A model generated the notes under the pieces. The model was not told the DNA's origin. It ran no database searches and worked only from the letters and a program-made list of their open reading frames with translations. This document shows positions 1-7,004 of a stretch of DNA of 7,135 nt, piece by piece. Position numbers and translations under genes: made by a program. Each line of letters opens with the position of its first letter. Within the stretch, counting starts at the first letter, position 1. Source of the DNA: Sphingomonadales bacterium (GTDB lineage Bacteria > Bacteroidota > Bacteroidia > UBA7662); assembly GCA_016872125.1 (NCBI GenBank), contig VHBD01000075.1, positions 1-7,135 of the forward strand, in the 5' to 3' direction.

Positions 1-1
1 A

Positions 2-169
2 CAGCCCCCCGTTCCATCCCTCGGTATGATGCTCAAAGAGCATGTTCCTTACCTTTTGATGGGCTCCCCTCATTTGGCTTTGGCGCCGGGTTTGCTCATA
101 TTCAGTCTTGTGTTTGGATTCAATATCTTGGGGGCGGCTTTATCGTCCTATTGGGATACGCCTCGTTGA
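2..169 (+). CDS. C-terminal fragment of DppC/OppC-type peptide ABC transporter permease (5' end outside window)
   Basis: The + strand frame beginning at base 2 reads 55 codons to a TGA at 167-169, with no start needed because the gene enters from the left. The translation contains PSLGMMLKEHVPYLLMGSPH, then a hydrophobic stretch (LALAPGLLIFSLVFGFNILG) and a short polar tail ending YWDTPR. This matches the usual C-terminus of DppC/OppC inner-membrane permeases: P-S-W-G-x-M-L, then Y-L-L, then W-L-A-L-x-P-G, then a last membrane segment with F-N-L-L-G and a terminal D-P-R. Such proteins form half of the membrane channel of a di/oligopeptide (or nickel) importer driven by two ATPases and fed by a binding protein. 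The EAA loop that contacts the ATPases lies upstream of the window, so the substrate cannot be judged. Its last 22 bp overlap the 3' end of the convergent Wzy/WaaL-family gene. It probably belongs to an unrelated operon. Confidence 0.82.
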   Translation, partial: QPPVPSLGMMLKEHVPYLLMGSPHLALAPGLLIFSLVFGFNILGAALSSYWDTPR

Positions 170-1587
170 TCGGAGGGGTAACGCGCATCCATTGCGGTAA
201 TCAACCCAAGGCTTGACCAAAACAGCAAGGCTGTTTTGTCCATATCTAAATAATTGTTAAGAAAACCGTGCGTATAATAGGTCACCAAACCCAACATGGC
301 GCAGAGAAGAAGGAGGCGGTCTCGTTGCTGATTCGGCTCTTTGAGCCTGTACCATAACGACATACCACGCTGAAGGGAGGCAAGGAGAATGCCCACAAAA
401 CAAAGAAAACCGGGAATCCCGGATTCCACCAAAGGGCCAAAATACTCCGAATGAATACCCCCCACGTCGGCATTGTTGGTGCTTATAATGGTTTTTTCGT
501 AGGGATTTTGGAAGGGGGCGTATTCCATCATGTAGGTTCCGGGTCCCCATCCCAGCCATGGCCTTTCCGAAAACATCCGTAATCCGGAAGCCCAACGGTT
601 GAGCCTTTCGAGATTGGAGGCATCGCTGCGCACGTTGGAGATGGATTCCAAATGTTTGTCAAGTCGATCTTGCGAATCGGTTTTGTTCCGCATCAGGTAC
701 ATGAGCAAAGGGCCGCTATTTAAGGCGATCAAGGTACTGACGATGACCGCCAGCAACATCAACCATCGAAACTGAATTTTAAGCCGTAACAATACATAAA
801 AAGCAAGGGCCGCCGCAAGGCTTACCCAGGCCGCCCGGGTATAACTCATGATCACCGCGATGACCAAGACCACAAGCAGAGCCAAAAGGAGCGGTCGTAT
901 CCAGACCAGGCGGAGGAAGGCCTGGGGACGAACGAGGTGCAAGGTCACCAAGGGGATCAAGAAACCCAGCATCGCCCCATAAATTCCATGATTGATCACA
1001 AAGGGTTCCGATGCCCAGTAGCTCGCTTCTTTGGTAAATCCATCCTCAGCATGATGCCACAGGCTCCACACGGCCACAAAGGTGAGGGGTAAGAGATAGA
1101 GCCACCAGAAGCGCAGAGCACGATCGCCTACCCGAAAAAGCATGATCGCCCCGAAATAGCAAGGGATGATTTTCCACGCATTGGAAAGGACAAATTTGAA
1201 CGAAACCAAGGGTTGTGAAGAGGCTGGAATGATATAGACCATCCACAACATCCACAAAAGGATGCATACCGTGATGGGGTTTCGTAGAATCACCGATGAG
1301 GGGGGTTCAAGGAGCATCCAACGTGCAAGCAAGGCCCCGCTGATCAGAATCATCAAGGGGTCCGTGGGTATTTGAATGGCAAAACCCAGGGAAGGGTCGT
1401 CAATCAGAACGCTTAGGGGAGTGAGCATGGACAAAGCGTAGAGTGCCCAATCCATTCGGTACACCACAAGCACAACCAACCCCAACCCAAAGGGCAATAG
1501 CAAAACCCACCATTGTTCAGTATACAGGCCTACGGCCAAAGCCAATGCCCAAACAGCGCCCACGATGGCCGTGATGAGCGGGTTCAT
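148..1587 (-). CDS. O-antigen ligase/polymerase (Wzy/WaaL) family membrane protein
   Basis: This 479-residue polytopic membrane protein has about ten or more hydrophobic segments and the layout of the Wzy_C/O-antigen ligase family. The motif SYTRAAWVSL (about 248-257, with R251) lies in the membrane core. A large polar, presumably periplasmic loop spans about 298-385. It contains ERLNRWASGL, the family hallmark ERPWLGWGPGTY (341-352), and GIHSEYFGPLVESG with H379. The family either polymerises undecaprenyl-linked repeat units (Wzy) or transfers finished glycan to an acceptor (WaaL); sequence alone does not separate these. Directly following a flippase and a Wzz-like protein favours the polymerase role. 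The frame is open back to a TTG at 1695, which would overlap the Wzz-like gene by 53 bp. I chose the ATG at 1587 because it starts just before the first membrane segment and leaves a 55-bp gap. No strong ribosome binding site is visible. Its 3' end overlaps the convergent permease gene. Confidence 0.85.
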   Translation of the reverse strand: MNPLITAIVGAVWALALAVGLYTEQWWVLLLPFGLGLVVLVVYRMDWALYALSMLTPLSVLIDDPSLGFAIQIPTDPLMILISGALLARWMLLEPPSSVILRNPITVCILLWMLWMVYIIPASSQPLVSFKFVLSNAWKIIPCYFGAIMLFRVGDRALRFWWLYLLPLTFVAVWSLWHHAEDGFTKEASYWASEPFVINHGIYGAMLGFLIPLVTLHLVRPQAFLRLVWIRPLLLALLVVLVIAVIMSYTRAAWVSLAAALAFYVLLRLKIQFRWLMLLAVIVSTLIALNSGPLLMYLMRNKTDSQDRLDKHLESISNVRSDASNLERLNRWASGLRMFSERPWLGWGPGTYMMEYAPFQNPYEKTIISTNNADVGGIHSEYFGPLVESGIPGFLCFVGILLASLQRGMSLWYRLKEPNQQRDRLLLLCAMLGLVTYYTHGFLNNYLDMDKTALLFWSSLGLITAMDARYPSDQRGVSQ

Positions 1588-1642
1588 TCCCGCATTGCGC
1601 AAAAGGCCTGGATCCGGATTCTTCAACGATAGCAAGGATGGA

Positions 1643-2746
1643 TCAACCGCGAAACGCCCGAATATTCTGCAGAACAACCATGGACAAAGCGGCAAGCAGC
1701 AAGGATCCTGTGCCGGACAGAACCACCACCAGCCATCGGATAGGGTACACCTTCTTTTCGGCGGGTCTGGCTGAATTTACCAGGAACTTGACCGGCAAAA
1801 CTTCTTCGAGGTCCACCCTTGAACGATCGTAACGCATTCTGATTTTGACCAATTCTTCGTTTTCTTTTTCGAGCTGTTCTTTGACGGAATTGTAGGCCCC
1901 GCCGTAGCGTTCGAGGCTTTTCAGTTGGCGATTCAAATCCAGGAGCGAGGCCTCACTGCCCTTCAGGCGGGCCATGTTGTTGATAATCGCGGTGTCGCTC
2001 TCGGAGACTTTCAATTGCCGAAGGATGTTCAATTTACCTTGAGCCTCCGCTTTGGCTGACGAGGATTGCACTTGCCGCCCCGTGAGATGATCCGTCTGTA
2101 AATCATAATCAAAAATACCTTGGGAACGAAAGAAATTCAAGGAATCGTTCAAGCGCTCTATCCAGGCCTTCTTGGATTTGTATTGTGTTTGAACAATTTC
2201 AAAAGACTTCTCGGCTTGTTCGCGTTGAATTTTATTTTTGGTGAGGTCCAGCAGGGAGGCGATGGTGTTGGCAATATCAGCCGCCATGCGAGGGTCTTTG
2301 TCGCGAACCGTGATTTCTACGGACATATATTCGGTTCTTTTGAACTGAATGAGTTTGTCGTATTTCTTGTTCAAACGGGTGTATCGAAAGGCTGCGTCTT
2401 CGGGGATTTCATAATGCTCCATGAGGCGAAAGCGTCGAATCACGCTGTCCCGAATTTCATCGGAATACAAAATTTGAATCAGCTGATCGCTTTGTTCTTC
2501 GGCTCCAAATTCCATAACATCGGTTTTGTCCGAGGGGTTATCTGAAAGCAGGGCCTTGGAAATGGAATTCACAGTGGCCGGATAGAAGACCACCTTGGAT
2601 TCATAAAGAGGAGTAATAAACCAGGACGATGAGAAAACAATGCCCAAAACCGAACCGGTTAAACCGGCAATCAACAAAAGGACACGGAACTGCCAAACGA
2701 AGGCAAAAACACCGGAAGAATCAAATTCGGATTGGGATTGGTTCAT
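1643..2746 (-). CDS. Wzz-like polysaccharide chain-length determinant, no kinase domain
   Basis: This 367-residue protein has the two-membrane-helix architecture of polysaccharide co-polymerases. A short cytoplasmic N-terminus is followed by TM1 (about 22-44), the family-typical TPLYESKVVFYP (45-56), and a long, mostly helical periplasmic region. Coiled-coil-like helices run about 170-310 (rich in K/E/Q, e.g. VKEQLEKENEELVKIRMRY). A proline-containing segment (SARPAEKKVYPIR, 325-337) then abuts TM2 (about 338-359), with only a few cytoplasmic residues after it. This fits Wzz proteins, which oligomerise in the inner membrane and set the modal glycan length made by Wzy. It lacks the C-terminal BY-kinase domain and Walker motifs found in Wzc-type fusions. 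The frame extends back to 2824 inside the flippase gene, but the ATG at 2746 falls 22 bp after the flippase stop and gives the normal short N-terminus. The upstream gap is A/T-rich with no Shine-Dalgarno match. It is most likely co-transcribed with the flippase and Wzy-like genes. Confidence 0.85.
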   Translation of the reverse strand: MNQSQSEFDSSGVFAFVWQFRVLLLIAGLTGSVLGIVFSSSWFITPLYESKVVFYPATVNSISKALLSDNPSDKTDVMEFGAEEQSDQLIQILYSDEIRDSVIRRFRLMEHYEIPEDAAFRYTRLNKKYDKLIQFKRTEYMSVEITVRDKDPRMAADIANTIASLLDLTKNKIQREQAEKSFEIVQTQYKSKKAWIERLNDSLNFFRSQGIFDYDLQTDHLTGRQVQSSSAKAEAQGKLNILRQLKVSESDTAIINNMARLKGSEASLLDLNRQLKSLERYGGAYNSVKEQLEKENEELVKIRMRYDRSRVDLEEVLPVKFLVNSARPAEKKVYPIRWLVVVLSGTGSLLLAALSMVVLQNIRAFRG

Positions 2747-2768
2747 AAACAAGTTCAAAGGTTTAAAA

Positions 2769-4223
2769 TTAGGCCAAACGTCCGTTTTTCGTGAAGATCC
2801 AGCCCCAGCCCAAGGCCATACCAAGGCCGGTCACAAGACCTTCTTGCCATATCCCCCAAGAGGAGCTCATGAAGGCAAAGGCGCTGACAGCCGTAAAGCC
2901 AATGGCCAACAAGGCGACTATGGGTTTCCATAAGTAACGCCAGGGTTTCCATTGGTATTCCACGCTGACCAAGGCCCATTGGGCGATCATGACCAAAGTA
3001 TGGGTGACTGCGCAGGCTTTTGCCGCACCAACGGCCCCCGATTCTGTTACCCATAGGCGCAACAAGACAATATGAAGCAAAAGAGCGAGCGAATGAAGGG
3101 GAATTAATCGACCAAACGTTCGGTGAGCGGTGAGTAAGGATCCCAACAGCACATTAAGGCCCATCGGCAGGAAGGCGAGGAGGTGCCAGCCGAGAATAAA
3201 GTGAACCGGTTTCGAAGAGACCGATGCCGGGTACCACCACGCCATCCATTCTTGCAGGTGGGGCAAAACAATAAACATCCCCGCCAAACCGATTCCCATC
3301 AAAAGGGCGGCAGACTGGTTCAGCAAATGATGAATTTGCTCCAATTTGCGCTCAAGAAAGGCAAATCGGCCAACCCACATGGAACTCAACAGCAAAGGGA
3401 GCATCAAGCCCGCATCCAACAAACGATACGATGCGGCATACCATCCTTGGTCGATGGCTCCCCCTTGGCCCCATTCGCGTAAGAGCACGACGTCCAAGCG
3501 GAAATACGCCGTCATGATCAATCCCAATACTCCAAAGGGAAGCCAGGTTTGCCACCATAATTTTTCGGTAGAGGGTCCTGTCTCTTCGGCCAAAGAATGA
3601 GGTGGAGTTAAATTATCCGTTGGTCTCGTTTTGGAGCGGTAAATGAAGGCAGAAATTAGTGTAATTATCGAAGCACCAATGATTTGAATAATCACAAAAT
3701 CATGAAGGACATTATCGGTCCAATAGGCTTTGCCTTGCAGCAAGGGAAGAGAGAGCAGAATCATAATCGCCTTGTCACCGGCACTTAAAATTCCTTCCAA
3801 GACAAATTTTTGTTGACCTGCAAGACCTGCTCTCCACAATAAATTGAGGAACATGAGTCCCTGGAGAACACCGAGTAGAGCGATCCATAACAATGAGCTA
3901 CTTTCATAGCCAAGGCCCACCGCGATACCTATCGTGCCCACCATGTACAGGCCCCACAAAGCCCCTTTGAGCCGGAGCAATTGGACCATTTCCCCTTGCC
4001 TGAAAGTTCCTGAAGCAATCCGTTGATTCCAAAAATTGGCCATGCCCCCATCGAGCAAAACAGCAAACAACAAAGAGAGGTTGAACCATTGGTAATAGCC
4101 GCCGTAGGCTTCTGGGCCTACTTGGTTTTGGATGCTTCGATCAATCCACAAGATCCACAAGGGTTTCACCAAGGCATTCGATAGCCAGATGGCAAGGGAG
4201 TTGCGGTAAAACGAGTAAGCCAC
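2769..4223 (-). CDS. Wzx-like polysaccharide flippase (MOP superfamily membrane protein)
   Basis: This 484-residue protein has about 12-14 predicted membrane segments and the length usual for Wzx/RfbX-type translocases. These move undecaprenyl-diphosphate-linked repeat units across the inner membrane. The N-terminus carries the pattern I associate with Bacteroidota members: VKPLWILWIDRSIQNQVG (19-36), YGGYYQWFNLSLLFAVLLD (40-58), then GGMANFWNQRIA. A mid-protein TAYFRLDVVLL (238-248) matches the charged y-x-R-x-D helix conserved in these flippases. A polar loop of about 30 residues (196-226) separates the two halves. Translation appears to start at a GTG at 4223; upstream in frame only CTG codons occur before a TAA at 4260-4262. 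Starting downstream would remove the conserved first helix. A GAGGA lies unusually close to the GTG. It is the first gene of the minus-strand operon, divergent from the GT9 gene across 58 bp. Confidence 0.85.
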   Translation of the reverse strand: MAYSFYRNSLAIWLSNALVKPLWILWIDRSIQNQVGPEAYGGYYQWFNLSLLFAVLLDGGMANFWNQRIASGTFRQGEMVQLLRLKGALWGLYMVGTIGIAVGLGYESSSLLWIALLGVLQGLMFLNLLWRAGLAGQQKFVLEGILSAGDKAIMILLSLPLLQGKAYWTDNVLHDFVIIQIIGASIITLISAFIYRSKTRPTDNLTPPHSLAEETGPSTEKLWWQTWLPFGVLGLIMTAYFRLDVVLLREWGQGGAIDQGWYAASYRLLDAGLMLPLLLSSMWVGRFAFLERKLEQIHHLLNQSAALLMGIGLAGMFIVLPHLQEWMAWWYPASVSSKPVHFILGWHLLAFLPMGLNVLLGSLLTAHRTFGRLIPLHSLALLLHIVLLRLWVTESGAVGAAKACAVTHTLVMIAQWALVSVEYQWKPWRYLWKPIVALLAIGFTAVSAFAFMSSSWGIWQEGLVTGLGMALGWGWIFTKNGRLA

Positions 4224-4228
4224 GTCCT

Positions 4229-4236
4229 CAAAATTA
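4229..4236 (-). promoter_or_regulatory. Candidate -7 element (TAATTTTG) for the flippase operon
   Basis: Read on the minus strand, this octamer is TAATTTTG, an exact match to the Bacteroidota sigma-ABfr -7 consensus TAnnTTTG. It ends 6 bases before the GTG start at 4223, so initiation at the usual distance would begin transcription at or next to the start codon. No clear TTTG lies 19-21 bases upstream, and an 8-mer with two free positions can occur by chance, so this is tentative. Confidence 0.3.
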
Positions 4237-4266
4237 GGGGTATTCCGCAGAAGCAGGGTTTATGCT

Positions 4267-4274
4267 CAGATTTG
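4267..4274 (+). promoter_or_regulatory. Candidate -7-like element (CAGATTTG) for the GT9 operon
   Basis: The octamer CAGATTTG differs at one fixed position from the Bacteroidota consensus TAnnTTTG. It ends 7 bases before the ATG at 4282, mirroring the element on the other strand. No good -33 element is visible at the expected spacing, so the call rests on position and a one-mismatch match only. Confidence 0.2.
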
Positions 4275-4281
4275 CAGTACC

Positions 4282-5412
4282 ATGCGCAATGAAAGGCTGT
4301 ACTTTGTGGTTTCTGCCCTTGCAGGGGTCTTATGGGGCCCGGCCTCTTTGATTCGACGAATCCTAACCTTGTGGAGGCGGGGCCAAAAAGGTCCCTCAGC
4401 AGGGGTTTCTACCCGTATTTTGGTCATTCGGTTGGATGAATTGGGGGATATGGTTACCACCTTGCCCATGCTCCATGCGATTCGGCAAGAGATCCCGCTT
4501 GCCGTGGTGGACCTGTGGTGCAAGCCCCTCCATAAGGATTGGTTGGCGCCGCAGGGCTTGGTGAACACCTTTTGGACCGGGGATTCGCCTACACCCAAGG
4601 AGCGTTACCATTGGGTACTGGAATGCAGGGGGAATTGGCAAACCCTCCTCTATGCCCTGAGGACATGGTCCCAAGGTCGCCGTGATCGTGGGAGCATACG
4701 CCTGTGGCGGCGCCTTAGCGGCCAAGCTCAGCTCCACGAATGGGATATTAACCTGAAGATCGCAGCACCCTTGCTGAATGGGCGCATTGAAGCCGTCACG
4801 CTACTCAAAACAAAAGGCCAACCTGAGTATCCCGAAAATTCAGGCCCCCTGCTTCATGGAGACGATCCGCAAGCGGTGGCCGAAATTAATTTGTTCAAAC
4901 AACGATTTGATTTAAGAAAATATGTGGTCTTTCATCCCGGGGCAAGGAAATTGTTACGAAGATGGTCGCTTCAGAGTTGGGCAGATTTGGCCCAACGACT
5001 GCACGACGAATTTCACTTTGATATTGTGTTTGTGGGGACTCCCGAAGAGCGGATGGATGTGGATCGCATCCAAGAAAAGTTAGATTTCGAAACCTTTACC
5101 TACATGGAGGGACGTCCAATTCGTTATTTGATCTCTCTGCTGGCACAGGCCTCGCTGATGGTGGGTAACGAAAGCGGACCCATGCATTTGGCCTCGGCCA
5201 CTGGCTGTCCTACCGTGGGGCTTTTTGGGCCGGGAGAGCCTGAAATCTTTTCACCCAAAGCCCATAATTTCAGAGCATTGCACATCAAGTTACCCTGCAA
5301 TCCCTGCGGTCAAATCCGATGCTTTCACCCGGATAATCCCTGCATGAACCGAATTACGGTGGATGAGGTCATGAATGCTGTGCATGATTTGCTTTTACCG
5401 ATTGAAAAATGA
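4282..5412 (+). CDS. Glycosyltransferase family 9 (ADP-heptose:LPS heptosyltransferase-like) protein
   Basis: This 376-residue protein has the two-Rossmann-lobe GT-B layout of GT9. The N-terminal lobe opens with RILVIRLDELGDMVTTLPML (45-64), the family's R-x-D-x-x-G-D motif. The second lobe begins at VVFHPGARKLLRRWSLQSWA (215-234). The nucleotide-sugar-binding region is clear: GNESGPMHLASATGCPTVGL (295-314) followed by FGP. Near the C-terminus, cysteines 339, 342, 347 and 354 form a C-x2-C-x4-C-x6-C cluster, a spacing seen in many GT9 proteins outside enterobacteria. GT9 enzymes usually add heptose from ADP-heptose to lipid A core or a related glycan on the cytoplasmic face. The donor cannot be fixed from sequence. 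A hydrophobic/basic N-terminal stretch (about 6-33) before the first strand may anchor it to the membrane. There is no Shine-Dalgarno sequence before the ATG. Its TGA overlaps the next gene's ATG (ATGA), implying translational coupling. Confidence 0.85.
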   Translation: MRNERLYFVVSALAGVLWGPASLIRRILTLWRRGQKGPSAGVSTRILVIRLDELGDMVTTLPMLHAIRQEIPLAVVDLWCKPLHKDWLAPQGLVNTFWTGDSPTPKERYHWVLECRGNWQTLLYALRTWSQGRRDRGSIRLWRRLSGQAQLHEWDINLKIAAPLLNGRIEAVTLLKTKGQPEYPENSGPLLHGDDPQAVAEINLFKQRFDLRKYVVFHPGARKLLRRWSLQSWADLAQRLHDEFHFDIVFVGTPEERMDVDRIQEKLDFETFTYMEGRPIRYLISLLAQASLMVGNESGPMHLASATGCPTVGLFGPGEPEIFSPKAHNFRALHIKLPCNPCGQIRCFHPDNPCMNRITVDEVMNAVHDLLLPIEK

Positions 5413-7004
5413 AAAACCTTCCCTTACCCCAACAACCGTATGTTCAATGGATTTTGGCTGGATGCTTAGCCTTATTCGCTGGCTGGGTTTACCGTGATGT
5501 ACCCAGCCAAAGGTTAACTCGCTTGGATGACTCTATTTTCATTGAAGAAAATTATGTGGTCAACAAGGATAAATCAGCATATTCCAAAGCACTGACTCGT
5601 GGGGTCTTTCGCGAGAAAGGGGATAGCTATTACCGCCCGCTTTTGTTATGGAGTTTTGCGGCCGATGCCCGTTCGCATCAACTGAAGTTGGAGGGGTATT
5701 TGCGAACCAATGTCCGTTTGCATTTGGTTTCTTGCGTTTTGCTTTTTGTGGCCTTATGCTCCCTTGGACTTCCAACGTGGAGTGCCTGGGTTCTTGGCTT
5801 ACTCTATGCAGTTCATCCTGCCCTTAGCCAGGCTGTGGCATGGATTCCAGGCCGGAACGACACTTTGCTGGGGGCGGCGACCTTCTCAGGTCTATTGGCC
5901 TTGGTTCAATATTGGCGTCAAGGCAAATGGGTCATGCTGCTGTTGTGGGGTGTCTGCGGTTTGGCGGCTATGCTGACCAAAGAAACAGGGGTGCTGGTCA
6001 TGCCGGCCTCGGTGGTTTTGGTTTGGGCCTTCAGGGGATTCCCTCAATCCTACAGAACCTGGCTCGCTTTGGGCTTGGTTTGGTTCGCCGCCCTTGGGCT
6101 TTGGGCATGGGGTCGTCATGAGGCTCAAACAACAGGAGCAGGTTTGGATCTTGCCAATTTGTGGGTTTTGTTTTGGGAAAGGACCCCTATTCTTTTACAG
6201 TATTTGGGCAAAACTTTTTTGCCCTTGAATCTGTCGGTTTTTCCTATGCAGGCAGATACAGAATGGCAGTGGGGAATAATTGCCTTGGGTTTTCTTGGGG
6301 TTTTGGTTTGGTGGACGCCCGCTCAAGATCGATTACGATGGGTCGGGGGCTTGGCCTTTTGGTTGCTTTTGTTGTTACCAGCGATGGTGGTTCCCCGAGG
6401 GTTGAACGATCAAGTCTTTGAGCACAGGCTCTATGTCCCTATGTTGGGGTTATGGGCGGCACTTGGCTCATCGAATTTGTTCCGTCCACAATTTCCAAAG
6501 GTTTGGGGGGCAGTGCTTGCATGTTTGGCCCTGCTTTGGTTTTTGCAAATTAATGTTAAACGCAAAGACATCTTTGCCGATGAGCTGGCATTTTGGAAGG
6601 ATGCGGTGGATCATTCTCCGTCCTCGGCTTACGCCCACGTCATGTACGCGATTCGTTGCAATACCGTGGAGGGACTGCCCAGGCCAGGTTTGGAGGAGGC
6701 GCGCAAATACGTGAACAAAGCCTACGCCATCGACTCCAACGAAAAATATGTCAATCATTACATGGGCCTTTTGGCCATGGAAGACGGAAAATTTCAGGAG
6801 GCCAATCGGTTTTTTGAACGGGAAATTTCCATTACCGGGTTATCAGACAGCTATTTTAACCGAGCCAGGGCTTTGTTTGAGTTAGGCAACAAAAGAGGTT
6901 CTGCCCGCAGTCTCGAAGAATACTTACGCCTTAAGCCGGGTGATCCAATGGCAACCAATAACCTTAACCTCCTTAATCAAGAACTTGGGAATACATCCCC
7001 ATGA
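5409..7004 (+). CDS. TMTC/DUF1736-like GT-C membrane protein with C-terminal TPR repeats (putative glycosyltransferase)
   Basis: This 531-residue protein has a multi-spanning N-terminal part and a soluble TPR tail. TM1 is about 12-29. It is followed by a polar loop with a D40-D41 pair (RLDDSIFIEEN), where GT-C enzymes keep their catalytic acid. Several motifs match the animal TMTC O-mannosyltransferases and bacterial relatives: YYRPLLLWSF (74-83), N101/H105 before TM2, YAVHP (133-137) with AWIPGRNDTL (144-153), LTKETGVLVMP (189-199), and EHRLYVP (338-344). About ten further hydrophobic segments run to about 380. Residues about 390-525 contain TPR-type helices, for example YMGLLAMEDGKFQEANRFFE (451-470) and ALFELGNKRGSARSLEEYLR (488-507). 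Such proteins are thought to use polyprenyl-phosphate sugars to glycosylate proteins or glycans outside the cytoplasm. Catalysis here is inferred. The start is the ATG inside the GT9 stop (ATGA), with no separate ribosome binding site. Confidence 0.75.
   Translation: MKNLPLPQQPYVQWILAGCLALFAGWVYRDVPSQRLTRLDDSIFIEENYVVNKDKSAYSKALTRGVFREKGDSYYRPLLLWSFAADARSHQLKLEGYLRTNVRLHLVSCVLLFVALCSLGLPTWSAWVLGLLYAVHPALSQAVAWIPGRNDTLLGAATFSGLLALVQYWRQGKWVMLLLWGVCGLAAMLTKETGVLVMPASVVLVWAFRGFPQSYRTWLALGLVWFAALGLWAWGRHEAQTTGAGLDLANLWVLFWERTPILLQYLGKTFLPLNLSVFPMQADTEWQWGIIALGFLGVLVWWTPAQDRLRWVGGLAFWLLLLLPAMVVPRGLNDQVFEHRLYVPMLGLWAALGSSNLFRPQFPKVWGAVLACLALLWFLQINVKRKDIFADELAFWKDAVDHSPSSAYAHVMYAIRCNTVEGLPRPGLEEARKYVNKAYAIDSNEKYVNHYMGLLAMEDGKFQEANRFFEREISITGLSDSYFNRARALFELGNKRGSARSLEEYLRLKPGDPMATNNLNLLNQELGNTSP

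Larger units (their letters stand above)
4224..4281. promoter_or_regulatory. 58-bp divergent intergenic region between flippase and GT9 genes
   Basis: This is the only divergent gap in the window, so promoters for both operons are expected here or inside the opposing 5' coding ends. Each direction has a Bacteroidota -7-like octamer just ahead of its start codon (listed separately). I see no convincing -33 TTTG element at 19-21 bp for either, no strong inverted repeat that would mark an operator, and no terminator. The short gap leaves little or no 5' untranslated region for either transcript. Confidence 0.5.

Noticed and set aside
1588..1695. Upstream TTG start for the Wzy/WaaL-family gene, adding 36 residues
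   Set aside because: It would overlap the Wzz-like gene, and the added residues form no membrane segment or family motif; the ATG at 1587 starts just before the first helix.
2120..2545. 141-codon open frame on the + strand inside the Wzz-like gene
   Set aside because: It lies entirely antisense to a clearly recognisable coding gene, and its translation shows no domain pattern that I recognise.
2747..2824. Upstream start for the Wzz-like gene, adding 26 residues
   Set aside because: The extension lies mostly inside the flippase gene's end and gives an atypical long N-terminus; the ATG at 2746 fits the family.
4262..4281. ATG at 4262 as an earlier start for the GT9 gene
   Set aside because: It is in a different reading frame from the GT9 protein and soon leaves any recognisable sequence.
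5840..6421. Shifted-frame open frames on the + strand and an antisense one within the TMTC-like gene
   Set aside because: The main frame keeps family motifs on both sides without interruption, so these are shadows and not evidence of a frameshift.
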